A DNA stretch of 64,000 bases from Bradyrhizobium sp. SZCCT0148 (GTDB lineage Bacteria; Pseudomonadota; Alphaproteobacteria; Rhizobiales; Xanthobacteraceae). Within the stretch, counting starts at the first letter, position 1. Every line of letters starts with the position of its first letter. The stretch is from contig NZ_JAFCKT010000002.1 in NCBI RefSeq assembly GCF_018129985.1, positions 372,001-436,000 on the forward strand, read 5' to 3'. The notes under the pieces are model-generated. The model was not told the DNA's origin and did no database searches. It worked only from the letters and a program-made list of their open reading frames with translations. The position numbers and the translations under genes were made by a program. Below, in pieces: positions 53,929-61,736 of the stretch.

Positions 53929-55122
53929 TCACGCCGCCTTCTGTCCGCTTCCCGCATCGAGCCCGGCATAGACGCCTCGCTCGAAGCCCGCGAAGGCCTC
54001 CAGGCACTTTCCATCCGCGAACGGCAGCAGCTGCATCAGGATCACGCCGGTGACGTCGCGCGCCGGGTCGATCCAGTAATAGGTGTTGGCGAGGCCCGCC
54101 CAGGCAAGGCTGCCGGCGCTGCGGCCTTCGGCCGTCTTGGCGGTATTGATCATGAAGCTGAGGCCCCACTTCTTCACCTGCTCCGGATAGAGATCGACGT
54201 CGTTGGTGTACATCGGCGCCGCCGTCGTCATCTTGGTCATGGCGAGATCGCCGATGTGGTTCTGCCCCATCGTCGCGACCGTCTCGGCCTTCAGCACCTG
54301 GTTGCCGTTGCCACGGCCCTTGTTCAGGATCATCTGGGTGAACTTGATGTAGTCGGCCGCGGTCGAATAAAGCCCGCCGCCACCCATGTGGAACTCCGGC
54401 TCCTGCTCGAGCTCGAACGGGATCGACGCGAGCTGGCCATCCTCGCCGCGCGCGTGCATGCCGACAAGGCGCTTGCGCATGCTCTCGGTGATCTTGAACG
54501 CCGTGTCGCTCATGCCGAGCGGGTTGAACAGATTGTCGCGCAAATAGGCATCCAGCCGCTTGCCGCTGACGGCTTCCACGGCCTTGCCGACGAAATCGAT
54601 GTTGGTGCCGTATTCCCAGCGCGTGCCGGGGTCGGTCATCACCGGCGTCTTCAGCGCCGCGTTCTGGCAGGTGGTGATCGCGGGAATGCCGTTCTTGTCG
54701 AGATAGACCGCGAGATCGCCGTTCCACATATTGTAGCAGAAGCCGGCCGTGTGGGTCATGAGCTGACGCAGCGTGATCGGTCGCTTGGCCGGGCGCAGCT
54801 TGGCCTCGCCCTTGTCGTCGAAGCCTTCGAGCACCTGCGGATTGGCGAGATCGGGCAGCACCTCGCCGATCGGCGCATCCAGCGACAGCTTGCCCTGCTC
54901 GACCAGCTGCATCGCGCCCGCCGATGTCACCGCCTTCGTCATTGAGGCGATCCAGAACACGCTGTCCGCCGTCATCGCGTCGGGCTTGGACAGGTCGCGC
55001 TTGCCGAACGCGCCCTGATACAGCATGTCGTTGCCGCTGGCGGCGATGGCGACGACACCGGGGATATCCTTGGCATCGCTCTTCTGACGCAGGATTTCGT
55101 CGATCTCAGCTTTGCTTTGCAT
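53929..55122 (-). CDS. Serine beta-lactamase-fold hydrolase (class C / esterase-like)
   Basis: 397 residues from MQSKAEIDEILRQK. The active-site SxxK is in ASMTKAVTS near residue 74; a Tyr-type element (WEYGTN) and HMGGGGLYST further on complete the fold. There is no signal peptide, so a cytoplasmic esterase or peptidase is more likely than a true beta-lactamase. GAGGAAA 6-12 bases upstream fixes the start. Substrate unknown. Confidence 0.9.
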   Translation of the reverse strand: MQSKAEIDEILRQKSDAKDIPGVVAIAASGNDMLYQGAFGKRDLSKPDAMTADSVFWIASMTKAVTSAGAMQLVEQGKLSLDAPIGEVLPDLANPQVLEGFDDKGEAKLRPAKRPITLRQLMTHTAGFCYNMWNGDLAVYLDKNGIPAITTCQNAALKTPVMTDPGTRWEYGTNIDFVGKAVEAVSGKRLDAYLRDNLFNPLGMSDTAFKITESMRKRLVGMHARGEDGQLASIPFELEQEPEFHMGGGGLYSTAADYIKFTQMILNKGRGNGNQVLKAETVATMGQNHIGDLAMTKMTTAAPMYTNDVDLYPEQVKKWGLSFMINTAKTAEGRSAGSLAWAGLANTYYWIDPARDVTGVILMQLLPFADGKCLEAFAGFERGVYAGLDAGSGQKAA

Positions 55123-55468
55123 GGCGTTTCCTCGAGTTTGATTATTGTTGGCAGTGATCGATTGTCCTACCGCACGCCTCGCGCGGCAAGCGCGTCCCGA
55201 GGCCTGCGACGGTCGCGATGTCGTGACTTGACGGTCCGTGCCCGAGGCAGGACGACAAGCGTGCTGAACGGCGACACGCCGCCACAATCTGCGGTGGATG
55301 GCCGCATCTCGCCGTTACCGTGGATGGGCGCTGGCGAATATGATTCCGGTGTTTGAAGCACTTGAAACATTTTGTGCGTTGCGGCGTTCAGCATTCGGCC
55401 CAATCGGCGGCCGACGTTAAGACTTGATGCAAATTTGGCGGTCCTAGGGGGCCGTGAGGGGACCTCAG
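55123..55468. other. 346-base divergent region without a recognised gene
   Basis: Divergent between the hydrolase and a small protein. Contains several small GC-rich inverted repeats and the dyad GCAC-N12-GTGC near 55355. I see no RNA gene or conserved element. Confidence 0.4.
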
Positions 55469-55789
55469 ATGATTTCAACCTGGAGCGAATGGAAGCGCTA
55501 TCCCCGTCCCGGACGGGGCGAGAACCTGGAAGCACCGATTTCGCCCGGGATCTACGAGGTGCGCATCGCCGGTACCGGCGCGCTTTATTCGTTCGGTGCA
55601 GTCGACAATCTGGCGCAATCCCTGGCGCTGCTGCCGGTCGGCTCGAAAAACTGGTTCGGCCGCCGCAACCAGTCCGACGTTCCCGATCTCGAATACCGGA
55701 CCTGCGCAACTTCGTCGAAGGCCGACGCCAAAGCCGCGGCCGAGCGCATGATCGGTCGCCGCGAGACCTATATGAGCGGCGCGGCCTAA
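55469..55789 (+). CDS. Small GIY-YIG-like protein of unknown function
   Basis: 106 residues. SPGIYEVRI...ALYSFGAVDNLAQSL resembles the GIY-(n)-YIG start of GIY-YIG nuclease domains, and YRTCATSSKADAKAAAERMI resembles their final helix. The conserved Arg after YIG and the C-terminal Glu of active nucleases are not clear, so nuclease activity is doubtful. The start MISTWSEWKRYPRP follows GGGGACC, a weak ribosome-binding region. No operon partner is close on the same strand except the dehydrogenase 118 bases downstream. Confidence 0.75.
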   Translation: MISTWSEWKRYPRPGRGENLEAPISPGIYEVRIAGTGALYSFGAVDNLAQSLALLPVGSKNWFGRRNQSDVPDLEYRTCATSSKADAKAAAERMIGRRETYMSGAA

Positions 55790-55907
55790 GGCCGCTGCCG
55801 CTTTAGCTCCCATCAGATGTGCGTTGTGGGACGGTGCATTGCGCGCCGCTTGTCCTTATATTCCGGCCGATCCGATCGCCCCAATTGATCGTTCGAGGAG
55901 TAACGCC

Positions 55908-57401
55908 ATGACCCCGCCCGCTGCTGCACGCGCCACGCAAGCCTCCGCCACCCTGCGCGACCGTCTGAAAGACCCCTCGCTCCTGAAGGAGGCCTGCTAC
56001 ATCGACGGCGCCTGGGTCGGCTCGCCGGTGTTCGCAGTGAACAATCCCGCGACCGGCGTCGAGCTTGCAAAAGTCCCGCAGCTTGGTGCCGACGAGACCA
56101 CCAAGGCGGTCGAGGCCGCGCAGCGGGCCTTTCCGGGCTGGGCCAAGCACACCGCCAAGCAGCGCTCCAACATCCTGCGCAAATGGTTCGAGCTGATCAC
56201 CGCCAACCGCGAGGATCTCGCGCTGATCCTCACCTCCGAGCAGGGCAAGCCGCTCTCCGAAGCGCTCGGCGAGGTCGATATCGGCGCCGCCTATATCGAG
56301 TTCTTCGCCGAGGAAGCCCGCCGCGTCTATGGCGAGACCATTCCGACGCAGCGGCCCGACGCGCGGCTGCTTGCGATCAAGCAGCCGATCGGCGTCTGCG
56401 GCGCGATCACGCCGTGGAATTTCCCCAACTCGATGATCACGCGCAAGGTCTCCCCGGCGCTCGCCGCCGGCTGCACCGTGGTGCTGAAGCCGGCCAACGA
56501 GACGCCGCTCTCCGCGCTGGCGCTGGCCGTGCTCGCCGAGAAGGCCGGGATCCCCAAGGGCGTGCTCAACATTGTCACGGGTGATGCGCCGCCGATCGGC
56601 AAGGTTCTGTGCGAGCATCCGGCGGTGCGCTTCGTCGGCTTCACCGGTTCGACCGCGGTCGGCAAGATCCTCTATCAACAAGCCTCCGTCGGCGTGAAGC
56701 GCCTCGGCCTCGAACTCGGCGGCAATGCGCCCTTCGTGGTGTTCGACGACGCCGACATCGACGCGGCGGTCGAAGGCGCCATCGTCTCGAAGTACCGCAA
56801 CATGGGCCAGACCTGTGTCTGCGCCAACCGCCTCTACGCCCAGGACAAGATTTACGACGAGTTTGTGCAGAAGCTGTCCAAGAAGGTCGCCACGATGAAG
56901 ATCGGCGACGGCACCGAGAGCGGCGTCACCCAGGGCCCGCTGATCAACATGAAGGCGGTCGACAAGGTCGAGCGCCACATCGCCGATGCCGTCAAGCGCG
57001 GCGCCAAGGTCGTCACCGGCGGCAAGCGTAGTGAGCTCGGGCGTTCGTTCTTCGAGCCGACCGTGCTGGCCGACGTCAAGTCGGACTCGCTGGTGGCGCA
57101 TGAGGAAACCTTCGGTCCGCTGGCGCCGGTGATCCGCTTCAAGGACGAAGCCGATGTGATCGCGATGTGCAACGCCTCGCCGTTTGGCCTGGCGTCCTAC
57201 TTCTACTCCCGCGATCTCGGCCGCGTCTGGCGCGTCGCCGAGGCGCTGGAGTCCGGCATGGTCGGCGTCAACACGGGCTTGATCACCACCGAAGTCGCGC
57301 CCTTCGGCGGCGTCAAGGAAAGCGGTCTCGGCCGTGAAGGCTCGCGTCACGGCATGGAGGAATATGTCGAGATCAAATACGTGATGATGGCGGGGGTTTA
57401 G
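55908..57401 (+). CDS. gabD: NAD(P)-dependent succinate-semialdehyde dehydrogenase
   Basis: 497 residues, aldehyde dehydrogenase family. Oxidises succinate semialdehyde (GABA pathway) to succinate. ELGGNAPFVVFDDAD carries the general-base Glu and NMGQTCVCANR the catalytic Cys. The KPANETPLSA segment and the C-terminal SGLGREGSRHGMEEYVEIKY are typical of GabD. CGAGGAG about 8 bases before the ATG. The gene is alone; no gabT adjacent. Confidence 0.93.
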   Translation: MTPPAAARATQASATLRDRLKDPSLLKEACYIDGAWVGSPVFAVNNPATGVELAKVPQLGADETTKAVEAAQRAFPGWAKHTAKQRSNILRKWFELITANREDLALILTSEQGKPLSEALGEVDIGAAYIEFFAEEARRVYGETIPTQRPDARLLAIKQPIGVCGAITPWNFPNSMITRKVSPALAAGCTVVLKPANETPLSALALAVLAEKAGIPKGVLNIVTGDAPPIGKVLCEHPAVRFVGFTGSTAVGKILYQQASVGVKRLGLELGGNAPFVVFDDADIDAAVEGAIVSKYRNMGQTCVCANRLYAQDKIYDEFVQKLSKKVATMKIGDGTESGVTQGPLINMKAVDKVERHIADAVKRGAKVVTGGKRSELGRSFFEPTVLADVKSDSLVAHEETFGPLAPVIRFKDEADVIAMCNASPFGLASYFYSRDLGRVWRVAEALESGMVGVNTGLITTEVAPFGGVKESGLGREGSRHGMEEYVEIKYVMMAGV

Positions 57402-57477
57402 CCCCCCGGCGTCGCTTGACGCAGGTCAAAAGGCCTCGGGCAGGACCGCCTAACCTGACGCGCGCGGCATCACAGGG

Positions 57478-58656
57478 ATGGCGCGCGCGCAGGGTTGCGG
57501 CTCCCTCATGCTGACGAGGACCTCTTTCATCCCGGGTGAGATGCGGCTTCTCGGCCGTTTCTGGCAAAGTGCCTCGGGATACTGGCGCGGACCGACGGCG
57601 TGGACGGCCTGGCTGCTGGTGATCGCGTTGATCATCGACGTCGTGCTGCAGCTCCTGACGCAATATGGCCTGAACTTCTGGAATCGCGACTTCTTCAACG
57701 CCATCGGCCGGAAGGATCGAGCGGAGCTGCTGTCGCTGGCGCTCCGTTTTCTGCCGCTGGCTGCGGCCAGCATCGCCCTGGTCGTGTTCTCGGTGTGGGC
57801 GCGGATGACCCTGCAGCGTTCCTGGCGCGAATGGTTGAGCAATCGGCTCTATAGCGACTGGCTGGTGGATGATCGTGGTCCGGAGCGGAGTGCCATCGAG
57901 GGACATCACGAGGCGCCTGAGTATCGCATCGCGGAGGATGCCAAGGTCGCGACGGATCTCCCGGTCGATTTGGTCAACGGCCTGCTGCAATCCGTGCTCA
58001 CGATTGCAACCTTCGTTGGAGTGCTATGGTCGGTCGGGGGGAGCCTCACAGTCCATTTCGACGGCATCACCTTGGCAATTCCCGGCTACCTCGTCTTCGC
58101 CGTGGTCGCGTATTCCGCGCTGCTGGTGATCGGCATCTGGCTGACGGCCGGGCGTCTGACCCGGGTCATCGAGGAAAACAAGCGCATGGAAGCCGAATTG
58201 CGGGCGATCGGCACGCATGTGCGCGAGACCCGCGAAGGCAAAGTGGTGCAGGAGGCCGGCATCAACGATCGCCACGCCGTCGGCGCCGCCTTGAAAGCGG
58301 TGATTGCCATCTGGCGAATCTACTGCTGGCAATTGATGCGAATGACACTGGTCACCTATACGGGTCTGTTGGTGACGCCGGTGGTTGGCCTGCTGCTCTG
58401 CCTGCCCAAATACCTCGACGACACCATGACCCTCGGCGAAGTGGTCCAGGCGTCGGCGGCGTTCGTCGTCGTCCAGACCGCATTCAACTGGTTCACGGAC
58501 AATTACACCAAGCTCGCGGAATGGACGGCGTCCGCCAACAGGGTTGCCGAACTCTTGCTTGCGTTAGATGTGGATCGCTCGCCTGGCGCTCAAGCCAGTC
58601 GCCGGTCGATCACTGCCGGACGCACTGTGCCGTCGGGCGATGAAGTTCCAAGCTAG
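57478..58656 (+). CDS. ABC exporter membrane domain lacking the ATPase (YddA/SbmA-like)
   Basis: 392 residues. Homologs of this ABC_membrane_2 type are usually ~580 residues, with an N-terminal six-helix membrane domain and a C-terminal ATPase. Here the membrane part is complete (about residues 20-370: NFWNRDFFNAIG, WRxWLSNRLY, NPEYRIAEDA-like EYRIAEDAKVATDLPVDLVNGL, TDNYTKLAEWTASANRVAELLLAL). The frame stops after a short unrelated tail. No ATPase remains in the next 300 bases. Either a truncated pseudogene or a BacA-like transporter without its own ATPase. Starts at 57508 and 57541 are also possible. Confidence 0.8.
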   Translation: MARAQGCGSLMLTRTSFIPGEMRLLGRFWQSASGYWRGPTAWTAWLLVIALIIDVVLQLLTQYGLNFWNRDFFNAIGRKDRAELLSLALRFLPLAAASIALVVFSVWARMTLQRSWREWLSNRLYSDWLVDDRGPERSAIEGHHEAPEYRIAEDAKVATDLPVDLVNGLLQSVLTIATFVGVLWSVGGSLTVHFDGITLAIPGYLVFAVVAYSALLVIGIWLTAGRLTRVIEENKRMEAELRAIGTHVRETREGKVVQEAGINDRHAVGAALKAVIAIWRIYCWQLMRMTLVTYTGLLVTPVVGLLLCLPKYLDDTMTLGEVVQASAAFVVVQTAFNWFTDNYTKLAEWTASANRVAELLLALDVDRSPGAQASRRSITAGRTVPSGDEVPS

Positions 58657-59098
58657 TCGGTAGTTTGGAATTAGCGAACGAGCGCATCTTCTCGACCTCA
58701 TGAGCAGGCACGGAAAGCTTGCTCTTCTGAAGGGGACAAAGTCGTTTTCGACAGTTGCATAAAGCCCAGCTATCGAGCGACCAGTAGCAAATCGCCCTGG
58801 GCTGAAAGAGGTCTATGATGCATTTTGAGCTAAGCCGCTGAGATTGAGAGATAATTCCACTTTTTCCCGGGTCGCGGTAGCCGTGGTTCTTGCCGAGACA
58901 TCTCTGCGTTCGTCCACCAGCTGAGCACGTCCAATGGGTGCGCGCCCTGGACCTCACCCGGCCGGGGCATGTCCGCATTCTCGCCGTGCCGGCTACTGCA
59001 TTGGGGCGAATCCGGGGGTGGGCCTTGATGTTGCTCCCTCCTTAAGGTCTTGTGTTCCAATTGAATTTGCCGGCGTGCCGGCTGGATTGGCGCACCCT
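58657..59098. other. 442-base region with no recognised gene
   Basis: The compositional texture differs from surrounding genes (AT-richer around 58740-58870). Neither strand holds a convincing coding frame; the ATPase domain expected after the ABC gene is not here. It includes the putative promoter region of the histidine kinase. A deletion scar is a possibility. Confidence 0.45.
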
Positions 59099-60601
59099 AT
59101 GTATATCGCGAAACGACTCATCGTGCCGCTGTCGCTGGTTCTGCTTGTGGTCGGCCTCGCCGCGCTGCTCGCCGTTGTCGGCATGACCGTGTGGCTCGGC
59201 GATCGCGCGAACGAGCATTTCGATGATGTCGTCAGATTGCGTGACGTCCGGGTCGCCGCGGTGGAGCTTCGCAGCGCGGTCCAGTCGGCGGAATCGAGCC
59301 AACGCGGTTTGCTGCTGACCGGCAACCAGATCTATCTCTCACCCTATGGGGCGGCAAAGACATCGGCAAACCGGCAGCTCGATAATTTGAAGCGAAATCT
59401 CGGCGACGACCCGCAATTCGCCGCGGTGTTGAAACGGCTTGATGTCCTCACGGCCGACAAGTTCGCGGAAATGGACCGGACCATCGCGCTGAAGATTGAC
59501 AGGCAGGACGACGAGGCGCTCGCCATCACCAACACCAATCGCGGCAAGGCGCTGATGGACGAATTGAACCTGTTCGTCTCGGGCATTGTCCGGACCATGG
59601 ACAACCGTCTCACGTCGGGCGTCGTGCAGCAAAGGGCTAATGCCACCAATTTGAGGTTCGCGTCGATCGCGGCGTCGATCCTGATTGTCCTGGTCGTCGG
59701 CGCGGTGACCGTGACGCTGCTGCGTTACACCAGGGAGTTGACGCAAGCGCGCGACGAGGTCGCGGCGCTTAACGTGTCTCTTGAGGACCGGGTCAGGCAC
59801 CGAACCGACGCGCTTGCGAGGGCCAACGAAGAGATGAAGCGTTTCACGCATCTCGTGTCGCACGACATTCGCGCTCCGCTGGTCAGCATAGTCGGGTTCT
59901 CCTCGGAGCTCGCCGAGGGAGCGAGGGATCTTGCGCAATACCTGGAGCACCCGGGCATTGGTGCGAACGACCCGGAATTGCAGCATGCCAGGAAGATCAC
60001 CTCGGAAGACATGCCTGAAGCCATCGGCTTTATCCGCAAGTCGGCATCAAAGATGGAGGCCCTTCTGAACGCCGTGCTCCTGCTGTCACGGGACGGGCGC
60101 CGCGATCCAAGGCCGGAGGACGTGGACCTCGAGCGGACTATTGCGTCGAGTGCGGCTGCGATCCAGCACCAGATTTCGGCAGCGGGTGGAAAGGTCGACA
60201 CCCAATTCCAGGTCAGGTCGATAGTGACCGATCGGCTTTCGCTGGAGCAGGTGATCGGCAACCTGCTCGACAACGCCGTCAAGTACCGCGCGGCGGGACG
60301 ACCGCTCCAGGTTAAGGTCAGCAGCACGCCGCTGCCGGGCGACCGGGTCGCGATCGAGGTTGCCGACAACGGCCGCGGCATAGCTCCGCAGGATGTGGGC
60401 CGGATTTTCGAACTGTTCCGGAGGGTCGGCAAGCTTGACCAGACCGGAGAGGGTGTGGGGCTCGCCTATGCGAGAACAGTCCTGCGAAACCTTGGGGGCG
60501 ATATCACCGCGACCTCCGAACTGGATCAGGGTACGACTTTCCGGATAGTCTTGCCGCGCAAGCTGGATATTCCATCGGTGGCCGACAGTGTGTCCGCATG
60601 A
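59099..60601 (+). CDS. CHASE3-domain membrane histidine kinase
   Basis: 500 residues from MYIAKRLIVPLSLVL. TM1 (about 8-32), a periplasmic CHASE3-type helical sensor (about 35-185, including RGLLLTGNQIYLSPY), TM2 (about 187-208), a short coiled linker, then HisKA with phosphoacceptor His255 (SHDIRAPL). The HATPase has an N box NLLDN (388-392), DNGRGI (423-428) and GEGVGLAY (450-457). No receiver domain and no regulator gene beside it. The stop overlaps the next ATG (ATGA), so it is translated together with the periplasmic binding protein. Confidence 0.93.
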   Translation: MYIAKRLIVPLSLVLLVVGLAALLAVVGMTVWLGDRANEHFDDVVRLRDVRVAAVELRSAVQSAESSQRGLLLTGNQIYLSPYGAAKTSANRQLDNLKRNLGDDPQFAAVLKRLDVLTADKFAEMDRTIALKIDRQDDEALAITNTNRGKALMDELNLFVSGIVRTMDNRLTSGVVQQRANATNLRFASIAASILIVLVVGAVTVTLLRYTRELTQARDEVAALNVSLEDRVRHRTDALARANEEMKRFTHLVSHDIRAPLVSIVGFSSELAEGARDLAQYLEHPGIGANDPELQHARKITSEDMPEAIGFIRKSASKMEALLNAVLLLSRDGRRDPRPEDVDLERTIASSAAAIQHQISAAGGKVDTQFQVRSIVTDRLSLEQVIGNLLDNAVKYRAAGRPLQVKVSSTPLPGDRVAIEVADNGRGIAPQDVGRIFELFRRVGKLDQTGEGVGLAYARTVLRNLGGDITATSELDQGTTFRIVLPRKLDIPSVADSVSA

Positions 60602-61731
60602 AATCTGACCGACGCAATTGGCTCTCGGCCCTTGTGGCTTGCGCGTTTGTTGCCTGTTGTGCAGGCGCATGGGCCGAGGAGGGACCGGCCGGGATCACGT
60701 TGCCGCGCGTGTTTGGCCCATTCGATCGCAATGCCGCAGCTTGCAGTCGTCCTCCGCTGAACAAGTCTCTTGCGTTCGCGCAGGACAACGACCGCGAGTT
60801 CATCAAGGGCATTTCGAGAGGCCTTGCAATGGCTGCAAGGGACCGAGGCCTGAGTTTTTCCGCGTCGGTCGCAGACAACAGCGCGGAGAAGATGATCGGT
60901 CAGGTCGAAGGCTTCCGCAATGCGCGAACCGGCGGACTTGTTATTGCGCCGGTCGATCCCGCCGCGCTGGCGCCGGCGTTGCGGAAGACGATCTGGCAAG
61001 GCGCCTATGTCGGCGCCGTCGTGCCGCCACCGGCCACGTCGCTGTTGAATGCGCCCCAATATCTCACGGGCAAGACGCTCGGCGATGCGGCGGCGAGCTA
61101 CATTCGGGGCAAGCTTGCCGGCAAGGCCAACGTCGTGATCCTGACTCACGACAGCCTGCAGTTTCTTGCCCCGCGTTTCGTGGCGATGCGCGATGTATTG
61201 AAGGACATTCCCGGCGCCGATATCGTTGCAGACATTTCCCCTCCGACGGTGAACAAGGAAGGAGGCTACAGGATGATGCAGACCATCCTGCTGGCACATC
61301 CAGATGTGGATGTCGTGCTGGGAGCCGATACCGTCGTCCTTGGTGCTCTGCAAGCGGTTAGGGAGGCCGGCAAGGAAAGGCCGGATCAGTTCTTCGGCGG
61401 CATCGATGGTGAGGTCGAAGCCGTCACTGAAATCAAGAAGGGCGGCCCTTACAAGATCAGCATCAGCCTCGCATCCTCGGTGTTTGGCTACGCCATGGGG
61501 CAGCATGCGGCCGACTGGCTGGAGGGCAAGAGCATTCCGCAGGCCATGGACATCCTTCCGAGCGCGCTGACGGCAGGCAATATCGGTCAATACGAAGCCG
61601 ACCTGGCAAATCCCGCGGCCGTGTTCAACGATCCCGCGCGCCGGGATGCTTACCTCAGGATGTACGGAAATATCTGCTACGACACGCGCGACCAGTACGT
61701 GAGCTTTCCGTGGTCTTCAGAAGGAAGGTAG
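60598..61731 (+). CDS. Periplasmic sugar-binding-type protein coupled to the histidine kinase
   Basis: 377 residues. A signal peptide with an RR-W-L start (possible Tat-like) and cleavage after GAWA (about residue 26). The rest resembles Peripla_BP_4 (ribose/galactose-type) binding proteins: NDREFIKGISRGLAMAARDRG, GLVIAPVDPAAL, HPDVDVVLGADTVVLGALQAV. The gene starts within the kinase stop and no permease or ATPase is adjacent, so it likely senses a ligand for the kinase rather than feeding a transporter. Converges on the SulP gene with 5 bases between. Confidence 0.9.
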   Translation: MKSDRRNWLSALVACAFVACCAGAWAEEGPAGITLPRVFGPFDRNAAACSRPPLNKSLAFAQDNDREFIKGISRGLAMAARDRGLSFSASVADNSAEKMIGQVEGFRNARTGGLVIAPVDPAALAPALRKTIWQGAYVGAVVPPPATSLLNAPQYLTGKTLGDAAASYIRGKLAGKANVVILTHDSLQFLAPRFVAMRDVLKDIPGADIVADISPPTVNKEGGYRMMQTILLAHPDVDVVLGADTVVLGALQAVREAGKERPDQFFGGIDGEVEAVTEIKKGGPYKISISLASSVFGYAMGQHAADWLEGKSIPQAMDILPSALTAGNIGQYEADLANPAAVFNDPARRDAYLRMYGNICYDTRDQYVSFPWSSEGR

Positions 61732-61736
61732 CTTGG

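Noticed and set aside
53929..55122. True secreted beta-lactamase
   Set aside because: No signal peptide and the Tyr motif departs from YxN; better as a cytoplasmic esterase/hydrolase.
55803..57350. Long open frame opposite the succinate-semialdehyde dehydrogenase
   Set aside because: Antisense shadow; the dehydrogenase has all catalytic motifs.
58657..59098. Remnant of an ATPase domain after the ABC gene
   Set aside because: No Walker A, signature or Walker B could be read in any frame.
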